Below are positions 12,067 to 22,439 of a DNA stretch of 64,000 bases, piece after piece. Under the pieces are notes generated by a model, which was not told the DNA's origin, made no database searches, and saw only the letters and a list, made by a program, of their open reading frames with translations. The position numbers and the translations under genes were made by a program. Every line of letters begins with the position of its first letter. Position 1 is the stretch's first letter. The DNA is from Harmonia axyridis (lineage: Eukaryota > Arthropoda > Insecta > Coleoptera > Coccinellidae), in NCBI RefSeq assembly GCF_914767665.1, contig NC_059508.1, positions 558,001-622,000 of the forward strand, in the 5' to 3' direction.

Positions 12067-12576
12067 TTAAAGTTGAAGCAAGATTCCGTGAATTATAAGA
12101 TGATCACAAGAAAAACATCGTCGTATCCAACATTTTAGATTTCTTGACACATCTGTTACGATTGTAGAAAAATAAAAGATTTGACGGTCATGGCCAAGAA
12201 GTTCTTCAAACAGCATCAGATCTAACTGCCATAAATCCGATAGAATATGATGAAAGTGTGCTAATAGCCGAAAGCTACAAGTGAACTTATCATTTTGAAA
12301 GCTTTTCAACACTGTGTTGGAGATTCCGATGACGGGCCAAGTAACAAACTGTGATTCGTCGATTCGCTGGTTAAATTTAGATAGCGTGAAGTCCATATCA
12401 CGCGATATCACCTTTGAGAGCGTTGTGACTGGAGTGGCTGAACCTGATGAAATTATATTCTCGCAGTCTCTCATATACGGTGCATCGTCGCCCAGAATTT
12501 CATTTTTCCTTTGAAAAATATTAATATCCACATTGAGAGCACGAGTTGATATTGAATGGGTACTAAAAGTTCTCAT
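12067..12576 (-). CDS. Orphan open frame, 169 codons, not recognised
   Basis: Long for this base composition and ends at a normal stop. No domain, signal peptide or membrane segment was recognised; the C-terminal third is rich in Leu, Ile, His and Cys. It lies just upstream of a LINE fragment on the opposite strand, so it may be part of a decayed transposon. A shorter plus-strand frame overlaps it. There is no evidence of splicing or a start context. Confidence 0.2.
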   Translation of the reverse strand: MRTFSTHSISTRALNVDINIFQRKNEILGDDAPYMRDCENIISSGSATPVTTLSKVISRDMDFTLSKFNQRIDESQFVTWPVIGISNTVLKSFQNDKFTCSFRLLAHFHHILSDLWQLDLMLFEELLGHDRQIFYFSTIVTDVSRNLKCWIRRCFSCDHLIIHGILLQL

Positions 12577-12659
12577 CCGGGCATTTTGAATTACAAGTCA
12601 ACCGTGGAACTATGAACTCTATATATTTCTGTAGCATTCAAAACCCTTGCCCTGGAACT

Positions 12660-13364
12660 TGAACAATGTCAATTGAATCAAAGGGTAACTCCACACTTAG
12701 CGAAATATACAGGCATTCCATTAACATTAACAGGATCGTAAATCATTTGGACAGAAAGTCATCCATATGGTTCACCGATGGATCAAAATCAGAGAGAGGT
12801 AATGGCATTGTGATATAAGGACCTAAACTGAGGATCTCTAAAGCCCTGGGAAGTGAGCCCTCGATTCTACAGACCGAGATAATGGCTGGTTATGTATGCG
12901 CCCAGGAGTGTCTCAAAATGAACCTCAAGAGGGCGCATATCTACATCACCACGGACAGCCAAACCACACTGAGATCCCTGGAATCGTACTGCCAGGGGTG
13001 TTTCTGTGGGCTAGGAAAAGACCAATATAAAGCTGCGTTCCAGCTATGGGAGTTGAATAACAGGATAATCCACTCCTGGACTTGCTCAGCCAAATAAATT
13101 CGTGACGATTTCACCTACCTACACCAAAAAGCTCTTGAAGCTGTCACGAGCCGAGCTTGGGTGATGGTGGGACTGCTGACGGGGCACTGTCGGTACAAAC
13201 ATCATTTGTACCGTATGGGAAAGTCAGCAGACGAGATTTGCAGGCTCTGTGGATCGGAAGCAGAAACAGACGAACACACGGTATGCAAGTGTCCAGAGCT
13301 GGCTGGCTTAAGAACCATTCATATGCGTTATCAAGAGTCATGTTTTAAATCTGAAGATGCCTAA
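12660..13364 (+). pseudogene. LINE (R1/I/jockey-like) RNase H and C-terminal fragment
   Basis: Frame-broken remains of the end of a LINE ORF2. An RNase H domain is visible: WFTDGS at about 12770-12785, LQTEIMAGY at about 12868-12895 and ITTDSQTTL at about 12945-12970. These supply the Asp, Glu and Asp of the RNase H active site. A stop interrupts between the first two motifs. A further frame (13161-13364) carries the cysteine-rich tail ICRLCGSEAETDEHTVC.C, typical of these LINEs. The reverse transcriptase proper is missing. The GC content is higher than in the flanks. Confidence 0.85.
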
Positions 13365-13432
13365 CACAGATTCAGGTGAAAAGTCAGATGAGCAACAAAA
13401 GCTAATGTAGGATTTCACATATGCCTACTTAT

Positions 13433-13508
13433 GCGTTTCGTCCCTGGCACACACACCGGACTCATCAGTGTGACTTTGGTATAATTGTGTGTGCCGTGTC
13501 ACAGACGC
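13433..13508 (-). ncRNA. Hammerhead ribozyme, helix III open
   Basis: All core elements are present on the minus strand. Reading 5' to 3': helix III GCGU (13508-13505), cleavage-site C (13504), helix I UGUGAC (13503-13498), a 23-nt loop, helix I' GUCACA (13474-13469), core CUGAUGA (13468-13462), helix II GUCC (13461-13458), a 14-nt loop, helix II' GGAC (13443-13440), core GAAA (13439-13436; its last A is A15.1) and helix III' ACGC (13436-13433). Helix I is a perfect 6 bp, helix II 4 bp, and helix III 4 bp including the A15.1-U16.1 pair. Loop I (GGCACACACA) and loop II (UGUGUGUGCC) are complementary over 10 nt, as expected for the loop-loop contacts that activate natural hammerheads. Cleavage would fall after the C of GCGUC. 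Such ribozymes occur in retroelements and in SINE-like repeats. Activity is inferred. Confidence 0.85.
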
Positions 13509-13531
13509 TTGGGTAATTTATTATTATCGGG

Positions 13532-13610
13532 AGCCGCCGGGACTCGAACCCGGCACCTTGTCGCATCTCGGTGAGTGAGTCTACCTCTTAACGTCTAGGC
13601 TACTGAATGC
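13532..13610 (-). repeat. tRNA-like pol III promoter module (SINE head)
   Basis: On the minus strand a perfect B box GGTTCGAGTCC (13550-13540) sits in a canonical T arm (CCGGG stem, TTCGAGT loop, CCCGG). An A-box-like TAGCCTAGACG lies about 40 nt upstream (13602-13587). The 5' and 3' ends do not pair into an acceptor stem (GCATTCA against GGCTCCC), so it is not an intact tRNA gene. It lies 24 nt upstream of the hammerhead ribozyme on the same strand, which suggests a tRNA-derived SINE or pol III-driven ribozyme repeat. Confidence 0.65.
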
Positions 13611-14837
13611 TGTGTTTATTGTTGCTATGTGGAGCTTTATGAGAAGCCGCCACACTAAAAATACCAGAATGCTTTCTGTTCAGATGCAGTGAAGAAAACA
13701 TTGTCAAAATTCGGAGTTCTACATTTTCTTGATTCAATTCATCTGGAAATTGAAATGAGGAAATGCCAGACAAAGTGAGAGGCTTAGTTGATAGTAAACA
13801 GAATACGAAAATATGGACAAAGAAGGGTAAAACATGCGAATGGGGCATTCGTAATCAGAGCAACAATCATCGCCAGCAGCTCCCTACAATTCCAAAAGAA
13901 CTGTTAACGTTGAATTGAAATTCCATGAGAACAATGGATGTTATTTGCTTTTGGTCCATACCTATTAGTGCTTGTACATCAACCAGAGTGTTAATTGAAC
14001 ACTGAAATGACTCAATTACCTCTTGTTATAGGTTGCCGGCGCACAAATGATTATACAGTTATCCCCTGAAAGTGAAATGAATTATTGTAAGAGAAAATAG
14101 AAGAGAATGGAGAAAAATTCAACTGCAAGCCTCTGTGGCGGATATTTTATCGTTGTAATGTAGCAAAATTGTGAATATGAAACAGATAGGCTATCAAATG
14201 AAGTGTTATTTATGGTTGGCGCTACTTCCGTTTCAGCCATAATTCACAAACATATAAAACTCTTTAATTTTCACACAGCCAAGCTCGTTCGAATAAAAAT
14301 GCAAGCGGTGTATGACGGTGACTGCATTGTTCTAAATCTCGTAATTCGTTGCTGTTTGGTGTTTTGCGGGTGGCTTTTTGAGGAAGAAATGTGGCTCCAC
14401 AGGATCTAGATCATTGTTCAGCTTTCAGGAAGAAGTTTCGTATAGGTCAGCCTATTTCAATGATATATTATTTTTGTTCTCTGCGGTCTCAAATTTATGC
14501 ACAATTATGGCTAGCGGATTTTTTCATTTATATAGAAAACGAACCATCGAACGGATTCTGTATATTCTTCTGTTTCTATGGAACAAGCGAGCAAAAAGAC
14601 ACCATTGGAATTCGCAGGTTCCTCTAAATCACTTCTTCTGTATCTTGGAATTTGTGTAGCCCTATTCTTGCATGTGAGAAAGCTATAGCTCTAGTTCTTT
14701 TTTTTTTTAGTGTCCCCTCTAGTAGAGATTAGTGACAACCATGGCAAATTCGTCATCCAGAAGTGTTTTCTCCTCCTTCTCCCTCTATTTGGCCTTTTGT
14801 GAACAACTGGAACAATTAGTACTGATTTCAATATACA
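13611..14837. other. Intergenic, nothing recognised
   Basis: No supported gene. Plus-strand frames of 68-93 codons at 14203-14659 overlap in different phases and look like chance. A T-tract occurs at about 14700. Confidence 0.5.
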
Positions 14838-15270
14838 TACACTGTTTCCGTGAAGTATGGAACAAATTCATTTTTAGCTAAACAGACCATTTTAAGAAAT
14901 AATCCTGAAACACGTCGATTTTTTATTTTAATTTAACGTGTTTTAAAATAATAATCTAATATACAGGGTGAATTACTTCCGAGTAATGACGCCGCCGTAA
15001 TTTTTTTTAAATGGAACACCCCCATTTTGTCTCAATTTTCCGATTACTCTAGCTGAGCTGAATCCAAAAATGTATCACATATTGAATCCAATTGGTACAG
15101 GGTGTACAAAAATACAATAGTTTTATGTGTGCTCATAAAGTAGCGCGTAACATTCTTTATTAGTTAAATTAACAATATTATCAGAAATACTTATTGTCTA
15201 GCGGCAATTGGTTTGAATGTAACACCCTGTAGTTTGTTACATTTTTAGATTAATAAAAATCATAAATATA
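14838..15270. repeat. Fold-back element, family B, half copy
   Basis: Begins TACACTGTTTCCGTGAAGTATGGAACAAATTC and continues through CCTGAAACACGTCGATT, ATACAGGGTGAATTAC, GGAACACCCCCATTTTGTC and GCGTAACATTCTTTATTAG to TGTAACACCCTGTAG. It matches one arm plus the centre of the complete element at 36942-37820. The second arm is missing. Confidence 0.8.
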
Positions 15271-16679
15271 TGCCTAGTCATTGCTCCTAAATGATCAACC
15301 TGTCATATACAGGGTGTCCGTTATTAATCTCCAAATATGAAGAACTTCCAATTTTTCTATCTCGATATTTTCAAATGTTCTTCGACGCGCTATGCAAATG
15401 ACCGAAGATAATCTGTGGTTCAGAGAGTTGTAATTATTGACTATAAGCAAGAATTTTCCATCGCCCAGTCGAAGTTATTCGCTCAAAATTGGAAGCTTAC
15501 CATCATTTGGGCAAAACGATAGAACTCAAAAACCCATTCTATCTGAATCCCCCATTTATAAAAGTTCATATTTGGAAAATTTGCCGCGTGAAATTCAACT
15601 ATTATCTAATCTCCCATTCCTATTACTGTCCGAGATCATGGGCCAAAAAAAAATCGCGTAATAGCAGATCTCCTATTGTTTGATCCCTTTTCATTCTTTT
15701 GTCCTAGGGTTGAAATGAAAAATCTGGCACATATAAAGCGCATTAGGCATCAATCTGATTGAAAATCTTCATCCAAGCATATCACCGTTGTCTGCGCATT
15801 TATGATACGATTGATTGGAAAGATATTCGACGATTATTCAAATGAATTAGTTTATAGGCACTCTATAAACGTCAGTGATAGTTAGATGGTTGAATGGAAA
15901 GAGAAATTTGAATTTCTCATATCCCGCAATGACCCTGCCAACTCCATTATATCTGAATGTTTATCGTCGTATTGACATTTCGATTTATGAAATAGGGATT
16001 TGGCCACGATTTATGGCTTAGCAGTCGGTAATACGGGCCTGGTAGGAAAAAAAAATGGGGGACAGACCATAAAAATATTCAGATATACGAGTGTAGGTCC
16101 CCATAATGGTGTCGGACTCACGCCCTGACCGCTCAATTTTAATCTGAATGTTACGACTAGCATCTACAAGCTATATCCGGTCTGAAGACCAGATTGGTCC
16201 ATTTCCAGAGCTATCCAAATTATTAGATCCGGAAATATTCAGAATAAACCATTTTTCCTATAACTGCTATGAAAAGTAGCGTATTCTTCATAGTTTACTC
16301 AATTTGAAAACTATGTATTGCTCATACTGTGGGAAATATTATTTCTCACGGCACTTTGCCCACACCTCGCTTGGCAGACCAATGAAATTGGGCTTTCGAG
16401 TCGTTTCTATGGAAACGCAATAAATTAGCACATTACTGTCAACGAAGGCCATTTTGATTTGAATCAAGTCCATTACTTGAATTATTAAAATTTGTGCAGT
16501 TGTAGGTAGAGTATAGTGTGCAACATGTGTGGAGAGTCCAACTTTTCTCGCGAGTGTGGAAATTTGTGGCACGAGCCTGAAAGTCGAGTGCCGCAAACAC
16601 ACGAGCGATATTTCTAGATAACATCGCGCATATACCTAGACAATGGCTCATATCTCTATTCAATCCGATACCTTCAGTA
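15271..16679. other. Intergenic; one TACAGGGTGTCC block
   Basis: ATACAGGGTGTCCGTTATTAA at about 15309 marks another terminus of the kind seen on the fold-back elements, but no partner arm was found. The rest shows no supported gene. GC-richer DNA at 16340-16640 leads into the LINE scrap at 16682. Confidence 0.5.
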
Positions 16680-16681
16680 AA

Positions 16682-16735
16682 ATATCCAGGAAAGTGCAAT
16701 GATTACAGGCTAATAAGCCTCATGAGTAAAGTACT
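16682..16735 (+). pseudogene. LINE reverse transcriptase scrap
   Basis: About 18 codons read PGKCNDYRLISLMSKVL, matching the PG...DYRPISL motif at the start of LINE reverse transcriptase domains. It is cut off abruptly by the repeat starting at 16733. It is too short to assign a clade. Confidence 0.6.
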
Positions 16736-17116
16736 AAGTTTTGGTACTTATTTGCCCAATCTGTAGCGGATATTAATAAAGATTCGATAAACTGTTGTAA
16801 GCATTACAAAAAAGTAGGACTACAAGAAACACCCTGTATCTCGAAAACAAAGCGTTTACGGGCCCATGTATAGGACATCTTATTCTTCAAATTATTCAAG
16901 GAATCAATCAGTTTTCTTCCAGGAACACCCTGTATAAGATAAAAATAATCAAATCGATATTCAAATAAATGCTATTATTCGAGTAATTTTTGGTTCAAAC
17001 TTCGTTATTGAACCTTTCTTTCTCACAATTCAGATATGAGTAAATGTTGTCGTCAAAAAATTATTTTTCGATTACCCCCCCCCCCCCCAAGTAAAAAAAA
17101 GATCTACGCCCTTGAG
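16733..17116 (+). repeat. Interspersed repeat, 'CAAGAAACACCCTGTAT' family
   Basis: Shares AAGTTTTGGTACTTATTT, AATAAAGATTCGATAAACTG, GTAGGACTACAAGAAACACCC and AGATCTACGCCCTTGA with 57086-57313, which is the same family inverted. A C-homopolymer of about 16 bases lies at 17077-17092. It inserted next to, or into, the LINE scrap. Confidence 0.8.
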
Positions 17117-20039
17117 TGAAACAATTCTTACTTACGTAATAAAATAGCGGAATTAGAATAATTGTATTTAATATCAATTCCTAAAGAATATATTTCAACC
17201 TAAAGTCAGAAGGATCCCCTAAAAAAATTAATTGTGTTTGGAAACATCGAAGGATCGCTTCTAAGGGATGATTTTGTTTGCCAAATTATTGTCGGGCAGT
17301 TTAGATTGACTATTTCAGGAACGACATGTTCAAAGCCACAGGCAGGTCTGCAGTCATGACATCCAATGGTTGGTTACATAAGGACAGGTTTCCTCATTGC
17401 CTACTTACCTATATAACATAATCCTTTACCCTGCCACTCAAAGGCTCCCTCCATTCCTGTAAGCTTAATGTCATAGCGTCTTGCCCTGTCACATACTTTG
17501 ATGATCTCTCAAAGCACCTACCTCATGCTCAGTTCCTAACATAACAACACAATTTTTCAATGAAAGGAGGGCTACCGAAAATTGTTGAGGTTCCATGTAT
17601 AAATTTTCACCTATCGTGCGTCTACTTAGATACATTCATGTATAGCTCTCCATTTGAGAAATTGGAATTCCTAGATTCCATCATCGAGAAATTCAAAATA
17701 GTTTACCAGAATTACAATGTTGCTCTTTCTATATAAGTAGGAGTGAAGCAGATGAAAAGTTCACCTGAACAAATTGTTCATAAAAAGGACAAGCTGAGAT
17801 GAGTCATAATTAATCCTTTTCAAATTCCATACCTTTAATTGACAATAAGGGGGTGGGGCTAAATTATTTGCTACAAAAAGGACACCCAGTTGGACGAAAA
17901 AAAATTTCTCCAAAAAAAATTATAACAGAGCTGCCACATATTCTGACTGTCAAATTAGTTCGAATAAGATTCATTCTTCAAGTTTATGTAGTAAAATACC
18001 TTAAGAATAATTTCAAGCATCACTTTTTCGTGGATTTTCCCTTGATTTATTTCAAAAACAATTCGAGGATACAGAGCGAAAAGATAAAGTCGGCTCATCC
18101 ACCAATAATATTTTCAACTTCAAGCGAGCATTTTATCCATCTTGAAGACTTGAAACTAACGTTTCATGAATAATTTTTGACTAACAGAAGCATTAGGTCT
18201 CTCATATTATAGAATGACCATTTCAAAAGACAACAGGAGCGATGAGAAAAAATTTGGTGGATTCGCATGATAAGTTGATTTGTAGCAGTGTTTTCGAGAT
18301 TATTTGTTTATTAGCTGTGATTGCGTATCAGACTCATCTTCATATTGTTAAAAAATTTTGAAAAAAATCATAAATTCTATCATTTTTCTGGATTGCAGGT
18401 TTACAGCAGTCAATCTGTAAATCAATGTTCATATTTGAAATAAGAGCAATTTCCTCCTAATTGTTGAATGAACACATTTAATCTCTGTAGGAACAATGAT
18501 GACAATTTTTTTCATTAGTTGATAATGAGTCTAACCACCTCTAGATCTTCCACGTACTGGAAAGCGCATCGAGTCATCTATTGACTACACGCTGAACTAA
18601 AATCATAACAAGCAGCAGAAATCTGTGTTTGTACGCAGGCAGATGGATGTATTGATTTTCTCTACAACCTCTATGAAAAAGTATTCTTTAAGAGGCAAAC
18701 TAATCTGACGAATTTCACCACGAGTGATATTAAATGGTGAATTTCTCTTTTATGCTTTGGAACGCAAGTACAGATGAAATGGCAAGTTTTGCCAATAGAT
18801 GGGGCTGATTTATATAAATACAATTATGTCCTAAATCGTCATGAACGATTTGAATTTCAAAAAACTACAAATTTCGAACGAAGATTAATAATTTCCAGAT
18901 CATTTGAAATTATTATGGTGTTTCAGAAAAATCATATTCATTATATTATATAAACACTCAATACTAAAAAGATATTGAATATCTTTGTACGAGGATTACA
19001 ATAATTGTTTTCGATATAATCTTACGAGTAGGTAGAATTATCGCTGGAATAAAAAAATTGTAAACTATTCCAAAAAACAAAATAATCATCTCCAATGGTC
19101 AAGTTTCGAAAACACTCGACAATTTAATCGCAATATGTTCAGTGGTAATGAATTCAACTGATCAATTCATCATTATAATTACAATAGAATCGCTGAATGA
19201 TATAACCGCTCAAATAATTTCAATTGTGATTTCGAGAGTCTGCTAAATTGTTCATTCGTATGCCAAAACACTCCGTTTTGTAGATTTTTTATATTTGAAC
19301 TTTCCTTATTGTTTTATGTAGGCTGTGTTACTGTGTCCCATCAGGCACATATTTGCTAATTGTTCAACCGACAACAATAGTAAAAATAAATATTGTCATA
19401 GGTCTGAAGAGTTCACGTCTTTTTCATTAATTGCAATGTCATCAGTTTAGACTAGATGAATTGAATGCAATTGAAGTTTTTTTCATCAACAATAGTTTGG
19501 TTGAATTTGAATTGTTGAACTACAGTCTTCAGTTGCATATGCAATAACCCTCCGAAACTTACATAATAAATTGAATTGCATTTCCATGAATCGTTATTCA
19601 GTACATTTTGAAAAGTGAATCAACAAAATAGTGAAGTTTGTTTACTGGGAAATTTCCAGGGAAATATCCTGAACTGCCTCTGATATTACGATTCATTATT
19701 TCGAAGAATCTCGGTGAATAAACACTGATACGTTAGTAATAAACGCCAACATTAATGTCTTTGTTTTCAGAAAGATTTAGAACTTTGCATTTCCCAAATT
19801 ATTACACTGGATGATTGCAAATCAGATCATTTTTCCGAAATCAGAGCACATTTCAAGGTAACAATAAAGAGGAGAGCATTGATACGATGTTTTCGAAATG
19901 AATATTAACACCAATACAGATCAACAATTCCTAGAATGTTCTTATCACAATAATATTTTTTGTTTACTGGAGAGGACATAATCTTCAAGGATTGCCAGAC
20001 TTGGCAAAACTTTTTCTCGAAACAAACTGGATTGGGTGA
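17117..20039. other. Intergenic, nothing recognised
   Basis: 2.9 kb of AT-rich sequence. The 106-codon frame at 17853-18173 has biased Lys/Phe/Ile composition as expected by chance and shows no domain. Confidence 0.5.
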
Positions 20040-20395
20040 AAACACTCATCAATCTGAGGTCAATTGTCCAGTTTCTCTTGAGTCTTCTATGAGGTTAGTC
20101 CTGAAGTTGTTGGATAAGAGGATTTATGTCTGATTCCAGCCTGTCATGCTATTAAACACATCGGTTTTTAACCAAGTCTTTGACTTAAGGTAAATTCAGA
20201 TCATCGTGTTGCATCTTCGCAGTATGTTCAGGTGATCTCCATTTCTAGCTAGTATAACTGTAGCATCTGCATACATGTTTGGTCCATTCAGTTGTGGTTA
20301 GGTCTGCAATGTATAAAAGATAGTGGAGGGTCCAATAGACTCCCTTGGGGCATACCTCTGCTCTAATTTCTTCTCCGTTGAAATATCGTTGTCAA
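20040..20395 (-). pseudogene. Jockey-like LINE reverse transcriptase fragment
   Basis: On the minus strand GMPQGSLLDPP (about 20380-20345) is followed after a frame change by MYADATVILARNGDHLNILR (about 20275-20215). This is the GVPQGSVLGP...YADD core of LINE reverse transcriptases, with the second catalytic Asp changed to Ala. Further downstream WLKTD..FN resembles the following LINE region. Frameshifts and stops make it non-functional. Confidence 0.8.
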
Positions 20396-21011
20396 ATTTG
20401 GCTATAAAGGTTCGATTTCAATACTATGAAGAATTATTGGATCTTTTTGCTTGATTTTGTCAGAATGAAGTGAACTCGTGCTGAATTGGCATTTTCAACT
20501 GGAATTTTGTTGCGAGTCTCAACATTTTTTACAATATCAGACGTTTGTTATTTTGAAAATCCGAAAAGAATCATGTTCCTTATAGAAATGTCTTTGAAAG
20601 CTTAGAGTAATTAAATCGATTTTGAATTCAAACACAAGTCGACTAATTCTCACTACAATCAATAAGACAAGTAAACTCGGAAAGGACAGTACATGTTCAA
20701 TAATTCAATCGTGATATTGTTATGTATATACGTTCATTAACCTCCATATGTCACTTGGTTTCAATTATCAATTCTCGTAATTCAAAAGTCAGCCTTGAGA
20801 ACCATGCTCGGTTCATCTGCCAAAACGTCTTGTCAAGGTTATTTCAAAAGACAAGGAATCCTTACAACCTCGGTACTTTCTATCTTCAAATGTATCCTTT
20901 TCCTGACGAAATATGGACATTACTTTTAGGGCTATAGGAATCTGAATAATACAAAACGCATTTTTCTAATTTCCGATGTGCTCTCTGGTGTAAACACAAA
21001 AAAATGTGGAA
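20396..21011. other. Intergenic between two LINE scraps
   Basis: No coding or RNA feature recognised. It may hold decayed LINE sequence, but I could not read it. Confidence 0.45.
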
Positions 21012-21161
21012 TATATGTGCCTCAAATGCTTCAATAAGCTACCAAAAAAATTTCAAGCCATATCTGCTTTCAAAGAGTTCAATAATGCTACTCGAAAGCT
21101 ACTACTAAACCTTGAATCTTACTCTTTAAGTGAGTATCTGGATACAAATCTTCAAATTTGA
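21012..21161 (+). pseudogene. LINE ORF2 C-terminal tail
   Basis: A 50-codon open frame ending in TGA reads LKCFNKLPKKFQAISAFKEF then KLLLNLESYSLSEYL. This is the typical C-terminus of insect LINE polyproteins (FN.LP..I......FK..L...L....YS..EFL). It is on the opposite strand to the reverse transcriptase fragment at 20040, so it is a separate insertion. Confidence 0.7.
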
Positions 21162-22439
21162 CTTATTTTTTGTTATTTTCTATTTCAGTTCTTTTTTGTG
21201 CTGAAACAAAGTCCAATATTTCAAACAGACAGGATATATGTTTGTGAATACCTAGATCTTTTCTCATGATGAATTGTCAACTCCAATGGTTACCTGGAAA
21301 TAAGAGTCAGTGTCCAAATTTTAGGAATTGTTTTAATAGAATGAAAAATCATAATTTCGAGATTTTTCTCGGGAATGAGTCATTTTAACGGATGTTTTGT
21401 CGTCTACCGAGAAAACAAACGAGTTACGCAATATATCGCCAAGTTTCTAAGTAATTTTCTATTTCCCAGATCACTAACAACAGTTGTATTGGTACATCAC
21501 CAGATGATTTACTGGGAAAACACAAGAATTGAACCCATAGGACTTGTAATTTCAATTCGGAAGGAATACGCAAATATCAGATTGGAAAATAACAAAATTA
21601 ATTATATATTATAACCGCAACATGTGAGAAAACAACATTGGATACGACACGAGCTGTTATGAAATGTTTTTACCAATGTTATTCATCAGGAATAATAATA
21701 ATTGTTGTGTTCTATTTCGTCTCCTGATGATAGTTCATGTTTTGATTATTTTATCGAGGCTCATAGCTAGGATCAGAAACGGTAAACATTGCGTAAGATT
21801 CAGATATTTTATTTTCCTCCTTGTGTCGACACAGGTATATTTCCCAATTAGACATCACAATTTTACCGATAATTCTATTCGTGTGGTAGCAATAGGGAAA
21901 TGTCAATACTCTCATTATAACAAGCTGTAACAGGATTCTGCATTTTCCTCGAATCCTATACAAATTGAATGTTATTTTCAATTTTTTTTTTAATTCAAAT
22001 CATTATATTCTCAAATTCATAAGCAGCTTAGCTTAGTTATTATTTTCCTGGAATTACCATTATCGCGATCGATGAACCGAAATCATTATTCCCAGTTGTC
22101 AATTGTTTGGGGAAACAAAATGAAATTTTCATTGTTTGGAGTTGAAAATCTTCTGCCTCTAGAACTTTATCCTGGAACTTCGAGAACTTATTAAAAATAG
22201 TTAATTGCATCGCAAATTCAAAATGCACGGTTTGAACCAGACAAATTCATCAAATTAATTTAAAAAAAAACTTTCTTGAGAGGTTTACCTGCAGGTATCA
22301 GAAAGATGCATTTCTGTCGATGATCGGATGAGAAAAATTCTGTTTATCAAATTTGCATACGTATGTACGTCATTCTTCGTCCAGGAACTCTCTTATCGAA
22401 ATTTTCATCAAACCTTATTCTTTGAAAATAGTTTACTCA
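21162..22439. other. Intergenic, nothing recognised
   Basis: Opposing frames at 21664-21981 are shadows of each other. Nothing else is recognised. Confidence 0.5.

Noticed and set aside
13532..13610. Functional tRNA gene
   Set aside because: The T arm is canonical but the 5' end does not pair with the 3' acceptor strand, so it is a tRNA-derived module, not a working tRNA.
17077..17092. C homopolymer as a functional element
   Set aside because: A slippage-prone simple repeat within an interspersed repeat, possibly of uncertain length in the assembly.
17853..18173. 106-codon plus-strand frame
   Set aside because: Low-complexity Lys/Ile/Phe composition with no motif or splice signals.
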